A stretch of DNA of 11,739 nucleotides, from contig CAMZKK010000150.1 of assembly GCA_947311175.1 (NCBI GenBank), positions 1-11,739 on the forward strand. The letters are read 5' to 3'. Position numbers and translations under genes: made by a program. Source of the DNA: an uncultured Planctomycetota bacterium (GTDB lineage Bacteria; Planctomycetota; SZUA-567; JAFGNG01). Shown piece by piece: positions 1 to 7,343 of the stretch (its first letter is position 1; every line of letters starts with the position of its first letter). The notes under the pieces were generated by a model. The model was not told where the DNA came from. It worked only from the letters and a program-made list of their open reading frames with translations, and made no database searches.

Positions 1-660
1 CTTACCGTCATTTTCGTCATCATTAACTTGATTGTCCCGAAATAACGCATCTTCGGGCTCTTCTTTATCCTTCGTATCTGAGTTTGATATTTTACGACTT
101 AGTTGTTTTTTGTGAATAGCTCTAAAATCAACTTCGCTTTTTCCGTATCCAATAAATTTACGATAGACCTTTGCTCTAACCCCTGTCAACCAGCGTGCAG
201 ATTCATTTTCCCTGAAAATCAAAACAGTGCGCTTGCCACCAACCTCAACCCTAAGCTCTTGTGGAGCACCAATTCGAGAAAGATATTTAGATGGTGGAAC
301 AAAAATATTATCAGAATCTTCAACCTTATGCATATCTATACCAATAATTTTTTCAGTCTTTGGAGGCAAAATATAAAATGACTGCCAACCGTCGATCCCA
401 TTTGATAACCTGGAATACGCCTTAATTATGGCATTTGCACTGTCTGTTGAAGACACAATGGATTCTCTGTTTTTATTGACCTCGCTATCCGAAACATGTT
501 TTTTCACATACTCCATATCTTTTTTTATCTTATCCGGGTTAACTTCAGCAGAACCGGATCCGCCCATATTACCTAAAACGCTCCACGCCACAAAAATTGC
601 CACGACAGTCAGTAGTAATTTTTCGCCGTGAGAGAATAAAAATGATTTAATAAATGCCAT
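1..660 (-). CDS. Membrane-anchored periplasmic protein of the type IV pilus cluster (partial, C-terminus off the left edge)
   Basis: The reading frame is open from the ATG at 658-660 to base 1, giving 220 visible residues without a stop. AGGGAG at 670-675 lies 9 nt upstream and supports this start. Residues about 15-31 (LLLTVVAIFVAWSVLG) form one membrane segment after a short cytoplasmic stretch, followed by a Gly/Ser-rich turn. The rest should be periplasmic. Residues about 115-175 contain IGAPQELRVEVGG and a following beta-rich stretch that loosely recalls an immunoglobulin-like or fibronectin type III fold; this is a weak impression. The visible end is very acidic and Asp/Asn rich. It is the third gene of the pilM operon, 64 nt after the PilO-like gene. 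By position it could be the PilP-type or Amuc_1099-type partner that links the inner-membrane complex to the secretin. I do not recognise the family, so the function rests on context only. Confidence 0.75.
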   Translation of the reverse strand, partial: MAFIKSFLFSHGEKLLLTVVAIFVAWSVLGNMGGSGSAEVNPDKIKKDMEYVKKHVSDSEVNKNRESIVSSTDSANAIIKAYSRLSNGIDGWQSFYILPPKTEKIIGIDMHKVEDSDNIFVPPSKYLSRIGAPQELRVEVGGKRTVLIFRENESARWLTGVRAKVYRKFIGYGKSEVDFRAIHKKQLSRKISNSDTKDKEEPEDALFRDNQVNDDENDGK

Positions 661-724
661 AAGTAAAAACTCCCTATCTGTGATAATGTAGTTCAATCTA
701 AATCCCTACATTTTAACTATTACC

Positions 725-1837
725 TTATTTACCTCTTCTTGATTTTCTTTTATTTGTCTTATTTTTTTCGGTACCATTAATATCATCAAAAGAATATACG
801 TCGTAGGACAACACAGCCCTAACAGGGGGCTCTCTTGTATAATTAAGCGATTTATCGACATACATACAAGATTGCTGAGAGTCAACATTCATCGCGACAG
901 CCTTAGTCTCTTCATCTGTAAATCGGTTTATCTCAACTTTAACCGGCACAAATACCATATGTAATTTATCTGCTCTAAGAATATTTTTCATTATCTGTTG
1001 GACAACCTTTATATGTGCAGTGACCTCAAAACTAGCCGGATAAGTTGTATGATAAACTTTATTCTTCTTTAAGGTTGTGTCCTCATTCTTTTTTCTTGAA
1101 CGGCGTCCTCTACCACTCTTAGCTGACTTCTTGGAATTTGCTTCTTTTGCAGTTACCACTTCTCCAAAATCAATATCACCTAAATTTTCAATAGTTCTGA
1201 TGCTACTTTTCTTAATATAGCTAACTTTTCCGGTAGCGTCATTTTGTGGCTCTAAAGAATATGAATCGTCAACCTTAACACTACTTTTAGCACAAACCTC
1301 GTGAATCTTACTACTGATTAAATATTTTTTCCAGGTAGATTCTGTTTCTGCAACAGTATGATAGTCAATATTAACATCTGCGATTTGATGATTTTTGGTA
1401 TTACAAATAAAAGGTGCCTTAACCTTAGAGACAACAGCTTTTGGATCAATCGTCTTTAATCGTGCCTCAGCCAATTTCGAGCAAAGTTCTTCACATTTCC
1501 TCAGCAAAAATACTGAATATTCAGTAGCAGGGTCTTTTCCATGTTTTTTGTTGAGATAGTTAGATGCATTCTTCCATGCCTTCGCGGTACGTTCCCACTC
1601 CTTTTTAATACTATTTAACTTACCTTCAGCTTGTTTAATATCACCTTTGGTAGGAATTTTACCCAACCCAATATCCTTCTTTGCCTTTTCTAGTTTTTTC
1701 TTTTTAGCAATAAGTTCTACTCTAGATTTTTCCTCGGTATCAAGGTACGAAGAAATCACGGTTAATCTCACCCCAAGACAAACTAAAACTATTATCCCTA
1801 AGATAATCCAAGATAACCAATTTTTAACAAATTCCAT
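725..1837 (-). CDS. PilO-like type IV pilus inner-membrane platform protein
   Basis: This 370-residue protein has one N-terminal membrane segment (residues about 8-28, WLSWIILGIIVLVCLGV) followed by a charged, coiled-coil-like stretch at about 33-95, the usual build of PilO-type proteins. Residues about 268-305 (FEVTAHIKVVQQIMKNILRA onward) read as an alternating strand-helix-strand, compatible with the ferredoxin-like periplasmic domain of PilN/PilO; I infer this from pattern, not from alignment. It is longer than a classical PilO (about 200 residues). Residues 236-250 form a strongly basic patch and the C-terminus ends NKRKSRRGK. The start is supported by AGGAAGG at 1844-1850, 6 nt upstream of ATG. 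It lies 30 nt after the PilM-PilN gene. Expected role: with PilM-PilN it forms the inner-membrane complex that couples the assembly ATPase to the periplasmic pilus. It may correspond to Amuc_1100-type proteins of Akkermansia. Confidence 0.6.
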   Translation of the reverse strand: MEFVKNWLSWIILGIIVLVCLGVRLTVISSYLDTEEKSRVELIAKKKKLEKAKKDIGLGKIPTKGDIKQAEGKLNSIKKEWERTAKAWKNASNYLNKKHGKDPATEYSVFLLRKCEELCSKLAEARLKTIDPKAVVSKVKAPFICNTKNHQIADVNIDYHTVAETESTWKKYLISSKIHEVCAKSSVKVDDSYSLEPQNDATGKVSYIKKSSIRTIENLGDIDFGEVVTAKEANSKKSAKSGRGRRSRKKNEDTTLKKNKVYHTTYPASFEVTAHIKVVQQIMKNILRADKLHMVFVPVKVEINRFTDEETKAVAMNVDSQQSCMYVDKSLNYTREPPVRAVLSYDVYSFDDINGTEKNKTNKRKSRRGK

Positions 1838-1867
1838 TACAAACCTTCCTTTGGTAAAATTTTATAT

Positions 1868-4036
1868 TTATCTTCTGCGCCTAGATTTTCTTTTGCTTTT
1901 TGCAGAAAGAGAATCTGAAGCAGCCGAACTTCTAATTTTTTTAGACGACAAAGAATCTCTAGTAGACATAATTCTCTTCATCGTTTTGCTTGGTAGATAT
2001 TTAATCTCCATTGAAAATGCCTGGATTGGCTCGTCATATACTTCCCAAGAAATTTTAGAACTTTTATTTTTCAAATCTTCGTCAGTAGCGTCAAAGCTAT
2101 CAACAGTGTCATTGCCGTCATCCTTACGTTCAACATATTGATGTTTAATCACCGGCAACTTATTTATAGTTCTGCTTGTATCTCTAACAAACGAGATATC
2201 AATAATTCCTGGTATTCCTTGAAATTCATTCTTGAGTCCCATCACGTCTCTAATCTCAAGAGCACTATTGACAGTAAATCCTGATATCTTCAATTTACAA
2301 ACATATACGCCAATGACATTTGTTTCTTTTTTCGATTTTATAGATTTATTTTCAAGCATTTCATTTAATTCTGTGCTTGTTATTATTGGTCCAACCTCGT
2401 CACCCTTTTCCTTAAGCTGATACCATGGCTCCCTGACAGACTCTGCTTCAATTTTTTCAACAATAACCTTTCGCCTTCTATCAACAATCCGTTTTGCTTT
2501 TATTTTTACCGACTTCTTGATTAATTCTTTAAGACCCTTAATCGCTTTCTTGTTTTTTATCGTTTTCAGAAATTCCTTAACAGCGTCATCATTAGCAAGC
2601 ACGTCTTTATAAAATTCTTTAGCTTTTGTTTTTTCTTCATCCGTGCCACGAACAGCTTGTTGTCTTTCCTGGTTTATTTTATTAACCTTTTTAAGAATAA
2701 CCGGAATTACCTCTGCAATATCACCTCGATTAGCAGCCTCACTTCCGAGTTCAATATTCTTTTTTTCTTCCGGCTCAAACTTTTTATTAACAGCCTTAAG
2801 CTTACTAATAGCCTTGGCCGTAGTGCCATTACTGCCAACAATCTTGTCCAAATTGCCGTTTAATCCAGCCCAACGAGTTGATTGTTTTTTTGCAGACATA
2901 AAGCTTAAAGCAGTAGCAACAATTATTAATAGCACACTAACTACCAATAATGGAAATTTTTCGCTAATTACATGCCTACGCTTAACCTCTTCAGGCAAGA
3001 GATTAATATCGATAGCGACTTCACCAACACCTTGTAAAGCAAGACCTATGGCTGTTCCAAGATATTCTAAATCATAACTAAACTCATCTTCATCAATACT
3101 ATTGTCCAAAGCAATATACTCTAGGCTAGCAAGTCTTGATACTGGCAAACCTATCTCATCAGCAACAAATTGATCCATTCCCGGAATTTTAAACAAACCA
3201 GCAGAGGCAGACACATTTTTAACATTAACTCCACGATAGAGGCTCTTATAATACCCCATACTTCGGGTGATTTCTCCAGCCAATGTTTTCATTACGGGTT
3301 TCACTACATCAAAGACACGGTCAGCCTGCTTGCTTTCCCCCATCTTCATTTTTAAATCTTCCGCGTCACTGTACGATAAATTAAATTTCTTCATCAAAAC
3401 TTTTGACATTTCATTGCCGGCAACCGAAATACTTCTATGCCAAAAGCTATCATTATTTATTACCAAAAACTCTGTTGCCCTTGCCCCACAGTCTAAAATC
3501 AAGGAGCCATTTCCCAAAGACTGGTCATACATCAAAAAGTTCGCAAGTGCAATTGGACCGACCTGTATTCCTTTTATATTCAAATTTAAATCTTCAAGAG
3601 TTGATAATAATCCATCAACAAGATCTCTTCGACAACAAACCAAAGCAATATTCATCTCTGGACTGTCCTCATCGGCTTTATATTGATAATAATCCCAAAG
3701 CACTTCTTCTAAGGGATAAGGGATTTGTTGTTTTGCTTCATACGATACGATTTCATCAAGCTTATTTGCACTAATCATAGGCAATGGAAAATCACGAAAT
3801 AACGTAGAAAATCCAGACAAAGAAACAATTACTGGCTTTTTGCCAATTTTGTATTCCTTAATAACCTCTCCTAGCTTTTCCTCTACTTTCTCATTATAAT
3901 CCGGATCATCTGGAAATGTATCAATTGCTTCAACCGCATAATCCATTAAAGTAAAATCATTTCCATTGCGGCGCAATTTTACAATTCTAATTGCACATTG
4001 CCCAATGTCTAATCCCCAAGCTTCTTTTGCTGCCAT
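1868..4036 (-). CDS. pilM: PilM-PilN fusion, type IV pilus assembly platform protein
   Basis: A 722-residue protein. Residues 1-340 are a PilM actin-like ATPase domain: GLDIG at 8-12 (first phosphate motif), PVIVSLSG, EAKQQIPYPLEEV near 100-112, LILDCGARATEF near 179-190, and SMGYYKSLYRG in the second lobe. Residues 344-350 read INLLPEE, the peptide that PilN normally uses to dock onto PilM. A membrane segment follows at 361-380, then about 340 periplasmic residues: a Lys-rich helical region and a PilN-like strand-helix-strand near 578-617. So PilM and PilN appear joined in one chain. The chosen ATG at 4034-4036 has AGGAA at 4043-4047, 6 nt upstream, and begins just before the conserved GLDIG; an ATG at 4075 has no ribosome binding site. 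The C-terminus is extremely basic (KSKRKSRRRR). It heads the pilus operon. The PilM assignment is strong and the PilN fusion well supported. Confidence 0.9.
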   Translation of the reverse strand: MAAKEAWGLDIGQCAIRIVKLRRNGNDFTLMDYAVEAIDTFPDDPDYNEKVEEKLGEVIKEYKIGKKPVIVSLSGFSTLFRDFPLPMISANKLDEIVSYEAKQQIPYPLEEVLWDYYQYKADEDSPEMNIALVCCRRDLVDGLLSTLEDLNLNIKGIQVGPIALANFLMYDQSLGNGSLILDCGARATEFLVINNDSFWHRSISVAGNEMSKVLMKKFNLSYSDAEDLKMKMGESKQADRVFDVVKPVMKTLAGEITRSMGYYKSLYRGVNVKNVSASAGLFKIPGMDQFVADEIGLPVSRLASLEYIALDNSIDEDEFSYDLEYLGTAIGLALQGVGEVAIDINLLPEEVKRRHVISEKFPLLVVSVLLIIVATALSFMSAKKQSTRWAGLNGNLDKIVGSNGTTAKAISKLKAVNKKFEPEEKKNIELGSEAANRGDIAEVIPVILKKVNKINQERQQAVRGTDEEKTKAKEFYKDVLANDDAVKEFLKTIKNKKAIKGLKELIKKSVKIKAKRIVDRRRKVIVEKIEAESVREPWYQLKEKGDEVGPIITSTELNEMLENKSIKSKKETNVIGVYVCKLKISGFTVNSALEIRDVMGLKNEFQGIPGIIDISFVRDTSRTINKLPVIKHQYVERKDDGNDTVDSFDATDEDLKNKSSKISWEVYDEPIQAFSMEIKYLPSKTMKRIMSTRDSLSSKKIRSSAASDSLSAKSKRKSRRRR

Positions 4037-4232
4037 AATTATTTCCTGACTTTTTAATACAACTCTCAACTTCATTTCAACAACGAATAAAATAAGTTGT
4101 CAATATCTTAGCTATATACAACATGGCAAACCTAAGTTTACCTCAATACATATAACGTCAATGTTTATATAAAAATTAATCTTTTTTTTTTGATTTGGAC
4201 TTTAATTGCGATTATTTTAATCAACACCCTAT

Positions 4233-4261
4233 ATTATACAAATATTCAAGGTGAATTATAA
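4233..4261 (-). promoter_or_regulatory. Candidate pilM operon promoter
   Basis: On the minus strand there is a perfect TATAAT (4233-4238) with a poor -35 (TTATAA, 4256-4261) at 17 nt. It would give a leader of roughly 190 nt before pilM. A perfect TTGACA also lies at 4098-4103 but has no acceptable -10 partner. The 220-bp gap between the DUF3108 gene and pilM otherwise holds a run of ten T (plus strand 4182-4191) and small AT-rich inverted repeats, with no convincing terminator for the DUF3108 gene. Confidence 0.3.
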
Positions 4262-4295
4262 TGTTTTTTTGAAATGTTTTCGAAAAGCTTTAAAG

Positions 4296-5198
4296 TCACT
4301 CAGTAGCGATATATTTGTTTAGTGGACTATTCTCAGAACGCTTCAAAAAGACTTCAGCTGTTCCAAGGATAGGAACACCGACCGTAATCTTCAATGGAAT
4401 GTTTGTATTTTTCTCTATCCAGACCGCAACCTTACCCTTAGCAACAAATATTTTTGGTTTGTACTCGGTGCTACCTTCTCCACTTCCAAGATTAATCACA
4501 AAGGTATCAAAAGAGCCAAGAGCCGGTAACTTGATAGTTTCCTCCCTCACAACATCTAACTCTAAAATACCAACATGTTTTCTACCGCCGACAAGCACCT
4601 GATACTTACCATTCACAACAAGTTTGAGGTGCCGAAGATAATAAATAACCGACAAAGGATCTTGTAAATATCCTGGAATTGCACGTGATTTTTTTTGTTT
4701 TCTTTTCTTTACACCACGTTTTGTTTTTAATGAAGAATAATACTGAAGATTTTTTTTGTAATCAAATTGCAAAAAATCATCTGCTCGATAGGTCCCTTCT
4801 CTAATATTTCTTGCAAAATACAAAGAATGCCCCGTTTCAGCAGAGATGTAACTCTTAACCCTATCCCTTACCTTGTAAAAAGCACTGACAAAATCATTCG
4901 ATTCCGTATCGAGAACAACATAATAAGCAGGAATACCGCCAACCTTAGTTTGCCATGGTTTCACCGAAAAAGTAGCTTCACCCGCCGGAATCCCTTTCCA
5001 TTTCACCATATAAACAAGCTTTTCACCAAGATTAGCCACATCAAGGAGTTTTCGCTTAGGCATCTTTACTTTTTTATAACGCTCTTTTAGAGTAACAATC
5101 GCAGGCGAAACCGCAGAAGATTTCTCATCCGCAGTAAAACAAACACTGCCAAATACTATTAAACTTATAGCTAGACAAAAGGCTTTTTTATAAATCAT
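4296..5198 (-). CDS. Exported DUF3108 domain protein
   Basis: A 300-residue protein with an N-terminal signal sequence (Lys-Lys, then a hydrophobic core to about residue 20, likely cleaved after FTA before DEKSS), so it should be periplasmic or outer-membrane associated. LGEKLVYMVKWKGIPAGEA near residues 53-71 is the hallmark opening of the DUF3108 family, with the expected beta-rich continuation: a middle stretch about tyrosine-linked lysines and a C-terminal segment (VWIEKNTNIPLKITVGVPIL) typical of the family. DUF3108 proteins have no established reaction; their fold resembles lipocalin-like or LolA/LolB-like beta barrels, which is a family-level idea only. The ATG has AGGAA at 5206-5210, 7 nt upstream. 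It seems to be transcribed alone, with its own TTGACA promoter and a palindrome at the start site, and is followed by the pilus operon on the same strand. No lipobox is visible (GSVC lacks the usual pattern). Confidence 0.85.
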   Translation of the reverse strand: MIYKKAFCLAISLIVFGSVCFTADEKSSAVSPAIVTLKERYKKVKMPKRKLLDVANLGEKLVYMVKWKGIPAGEATFSVKPWQTKVGGIPAYYVVLDTESNDFVSAFYKVRDRVKSYISAETGHSLYFARNIREGTYRADDFLQFDYKKNLQYYSSLKTKRGVKKRKQKKSRAIPGYLQDPLSVIYYLRHLKLVVNGKYQVLVGGRKHVGILELDVVREETIKLPALGSFDTFVINLGSGEGSTEYKPKIFVAKGKVAVWIEKNTNIPLKITVGVPILGTAEVFLKRSENSPLNKYIATE

Positions 5199-5214
5199 TT
5201 ATCAATTCCTGCAC

Positions 5215-5228
5215 AAAGCACGTGCTTT
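5215..5228. promoter_or_regulatory. 14-bp perfect palindrome, candidate operator
   Basis: AAAGCACGTGCTTT is self-complementary over 14 bp. It lies between the -10 element and the ribosome binding site of the DUF3108 gene, covering the expected transcription start. The placement suits a dimeric repressor; no regulator is identified in the window. Confidence 0.4.
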
Positions 5229-5231
5229 TTA

Positions 5232-5260
5232 ATTAACAATTAACAATTGCCATTTGTCAA
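5232..5260 (-). promoter_or_regulatory. Promoter of the DUF3108 gene
   Basis: On the minus strand there is a perfect -35 TTGACA (5255-5260), a 17-nt spacer and GTTAAT (5232-5237, four of six matches to the -10 consensus). The spacer and -10 contain two tandem copies of the heptamer ATTAACA on the plus strand. Confidence 0.55.
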
Positions 5261-5310
5261 GCAAATAACCTCACACAATAGTTCTCATGCAACATCACAA
5301 ACAAAGCACT

Positions 5311-5352
5311 AAAATAAAAAAAACAGCCTAAAACAATGCTTTAAGGCTGTTT
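5311..5352 (-). terminator. Rho-independent terminator of the tRNA-Gln/tRNA-Arg operon
   Basis: AAACAGCCT (5321-5329) pairs with AGGCTGTTT (5344-5352), a 9-bp perfect stem with a 14-nt loop. On the minus strand the stem is followed by a T-rich tract (5311-5320). It starts 5 nt after the 3' CCA of tRNA-Arg. Confidence 0.85.
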
Positions 5353-5357
5353 AAAAA

Positions 5358-5434
5358 TGGCACCCTGGAAGGGATTCGAACCCCTGACCGCTGGATTAGA
5401 AATCCAGTGCTCTATCCAGCTGAGCTACCAGGGC
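5358..5434 (-). tRNA. tRNA-Arg(TCT)
   Basis: The minus strand folds as a full cloverleaf. The acceptor is GCCCTGG with CCAGGGT (first pair G-U). The D arm contains AGCTCAG. The anticodon stem CTGGA/TCCAG carries loop TTTCTAA with anticodon TCT at 5398-5400. The T arm is AGGGG-TTCGAAT-CCCTT. The discriminator is G and CCA is encoded at 5358-5360. It reads AGA codons. It is second in a two-tRNA transcript, 38 nt after tRNA-Gln. Confidence 0.97.
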
Positions 5435-5472
5435 ATTTATTCTAAAAGCGTAGGCTGCTAAACAAATAAAAT

Positions 5473-5547
5473 TGGTTACCCGACCAGGACTTGAACCTGG
5501 AATAACAGTACCAAAAACTGTAGTGTTGCCAATTACACCATCGGGTA
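5473..5547 (-). tRNA. tRNA-Gln(TTG)
   Basis: The minus-strand cloverleaf has acceptor TACCCGA/TCGGGTA, D stem GTGT/ACAC, anticodon stem ACAGT/ACTGT with loop TTTTGGT (anticodon TTG at 5512-5514), variable loop of 4 nt and T arm CCAGG-TTCAAGT-CCTGG. The discriminator is A and CCA is encoded at 5473-5475. It reads CAA codons and is first in the two-tRNA transcript. Confidence 0.96.
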
Positions 5548-5565
5548 ATATGTTTTCAAATAATA

Positions 5566-5588
5566 CAAAAAAATAGGACATTGCCTAT
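5566..5588 (-). other. Small terminator-like hairpin between the promoter and tRNA-Gln
   Basis: On the minus strand ATAGG (5573-5577 complement) and CCTAT form a 5-bp stem with a 6-nt loop, directly followed by about seven T. It lies in the leader between the promoter at 5604-5632 and the 5' end of tRNA-Gln. The stem is short; it could be a weak attenuator, a processing site or chance. Confidence 0.25.
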
Positions 5589-5603
5589 CTTTTGTGATTT
5601 AGT

Positions 5604-5632
5604 ATTATAATAATGTCAATATCCATAGTCAA
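5604..5632 (-). promoter_or_regulatory. Promoter of the tRNA-Gln/tRNA-Arg operon
   Basis: TTGACT (5627-5632) and a perfect TATAAT (5604-5609) are separated by exactly 17 nt on the minus strand, about 55 nt upstream of tRNA-Gln. This is near-consensus for the housekeeping sigma factor. Confidence 0.8.
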
Positions 5633-5672
5633 GAAAAAAGACATTGTTTTTGAATATTTGCTCTTTTATTTA

Positions 5673-5690
5673 TTTAACCCTAAATTCCGC
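5673..5690 (+). repeat. Dispersed palindromic element, copy A (one arm)
   Basis: TTTAACCCTAAATTCCGC matches the arm TTAAYCCTAAATTYCGC shared by four intergenic sites in this window. Only one arm is present here. It sits between the end of the branching-enzyme gene and the tRNA promoter. Confidence 0.6.
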
Positions 5691-5703
5691 GGTAACAACT
5701 CTA

Positions 5704-5721
5704 TAGAGGTACATGCCTCTA
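5704..5721. other. Short hairpin downstream of the glycogen operon
   Basis: TAGAGG and CCTCTA form a perfect 6-bp stem around loop TACATG, 21 nt beyond the stop codon of the branching-enzyme gene. No T run follows on either strand, so it is at best a weak terminator or a 3'-end stabilising hairpin. Confidence 0.3.
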
Positions 5722-5741
5722 AGTTTATTTAATGAATAGGT

Positions 5742-7343
5742 CTAACTATGAAATATCTGATAATCTAACTCTGGAAAAATATTGTCTTTTGACTCTATTT
5801 GCTGTAAACGGGATTCACTAACTGACTTCTGTTTAATCATTTCAGACAGCTCAAAAAATCTATTCAAATGGTCTTTGGTTTTCTTTATTGCATAATCAAC
5901 CATTGTGCCGGTAGTCATAATAAATGCCCAATCACTTGCTTGGGCCAACATCAATTCTCTACCTGCTTGATTTAAGGCACGCTTAACAATTTCCGATGGT
6001 GAAGATTCAGTATCAGCCATCTCTAACATAACTTTTTCCGCTCGATGCAAATGTCGATATATCCAGTCATTTGTGCCATTCAACCAAACCTCAAAATATC
6101 CCTTATCTCCCCAACTTGAAGAGGCTGGATCAAGCAACTGCAGTGTCGAGTTTCTCTGAAGATACTGTGACGGCGTAATCAATTCAATTTCATTTTGCTC
6201 TTTTGCAAATTTACGCAATACATAATCAATAAATTGCGGTCCTTCATACCACCAATGACCAAACAACTCAGCGTCATAAGGAGAGACAATTATTGGCGGA
6301 ATATCAATATTTTTACATAAGTGTTTAATTTGACAAAGACGATTAAACATAAAATTACCCGCATCTGCCTCTACTGCCGCCATAGCTGCGGAAGGGTCTT
6401 ATATACCTTTACTCTCAAGTGGTACACTTTTACCCGTAATGCGATGATATTTAATCCCAATATTCCCTCGCTGACCATCACCATGTAGATAAGGTTTAAT
6501 ATATCCATACTCTCCGTCATATCCCAAATCACGATAAAATTCACGATAAACCGGATTTCCTGGATAACCGGTTTCGCTCGACCACACCTGCCTGCTACTT
6601 TCAATATCTCTACCAAATACAGCTACTTTGTTTTTTGTTATAACTGGAGCAAAAACGCTATATTTGGGACGTGGCTCACCATAAAGAATGCCATGACTAT
6701 CCAAAAAGAAATACTTTAGTCCAACCGAAGCAATCTCTGAATCAAGTCCTGTCTTATATCCACATTCTGGCAACCAAATACCAATTGGAGTTCTTTCAAA
6801 ATGCTTTTCATAATTAATCATTGCCATCTTTAGTTGAGCTCGAACACATCCCTTGCTGGAAAAAAGTGGCAAAAATCCATGCGTGGCAGCACAAGTAATC
6901 AATTCAATATGCCCTGATTCCTGCAATGACTTAAATGCTGAAATTAAATCCCGATTAAAAGTGTCATTATACAAATTAGACACTTTATTGATTCTATCTG
7001 CATACATCTTTGCAACATTGTGCAACTGCTGATTATTAGCTGTTCTATCAAGTTCACGACTACAAAGTTCTTTCAATAACGACAACCTAGCGACATATCG
7101 TTCAATCAATAACTTATCACACAACATTTCACACAGAGGTGGGGTTATACTTATCGTTAATCTAAAATATATATCATCTGCCACTAATTTATTTGCAACC
7201 TCAAGCAGTGGCACATAGGTCTCAGTAATCGCTTCAAACAGCCACTCTTCTTCGAGAAAAGACCGATGTTCCGGGTGCCTAACAAACGGAAGGTGAGCGT
7301 GAAGGACTAGAGATAAATATCCCTTTGCTTGCTGACCATTCAT
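5742..7343 (-). pseudogene. GH57 1,4-alpha-glucan branching enzyme, interrupted by an in-frame TAA
   Basis: Read through, this is 533 residues plus stop, close to the usual 520-530 of GH57 (DUF1957-type) branching enzymes, which cut an alpha-1,4-glucan chain and re-attach it through an alpha-1,6 bond. Family landmarks run in order across the stop: GYLSLVLHAHLPFVRHPE at 8-25, GIWLPECGY with the nucleophile Glu193, VFGRDIESSRQVW near 242-254, GYPGNPVYREFYRDLGYD near 259-276, IKYHRITG near 297-304, then TAA at codon 315 (6399-6401), then DPSAAM, GNFMFNR and YDAELFGHWWYEGP with the acid/base Asp357. The frame does not change at the TAA, where Tyr would fit (TAT to TAA). The N-terminal piece lacks the acid/base residue, so it should be inactive alone. 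The start overlaps the DUF4912 stop by ATGA (7340-7343), with AAGGA at 7351-7355. It could be a real nonsense mutation, a sequencing error, readthrough, or a split enzyme restarting at ATG 6383. Confidence 0.9.

Noticed and set aside
4037..4075. Alternative pilM start at ATG 4075 (13 extra residues)
   Set aside because: No ribosome binding site precedes it, whereas the ATG at 4034-4036 has AGGAA at 6 nt and begins right before the conserved PilM N-terminus.
5396..5581. A 61-codon minus-strand reading frame over the tRNA pair
   Set aside because: It runs through two clear tRNA genes and has no protein similarity I recognise.
6399..6401. TAA read as a sense codon by a changed genetic code
   Set aside because: TAA is the natural stop of pilM, the PilO-like gene and the receiver gene, so general reassignment is not tenable.
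6371..6616. An 81-codon minus-strand frame at the branching-enzyme stop, considered as evidence of a frameshift
   Set aside because: The two halves of the enzyme are in the same frame; this frame is a shadow without family motifs.
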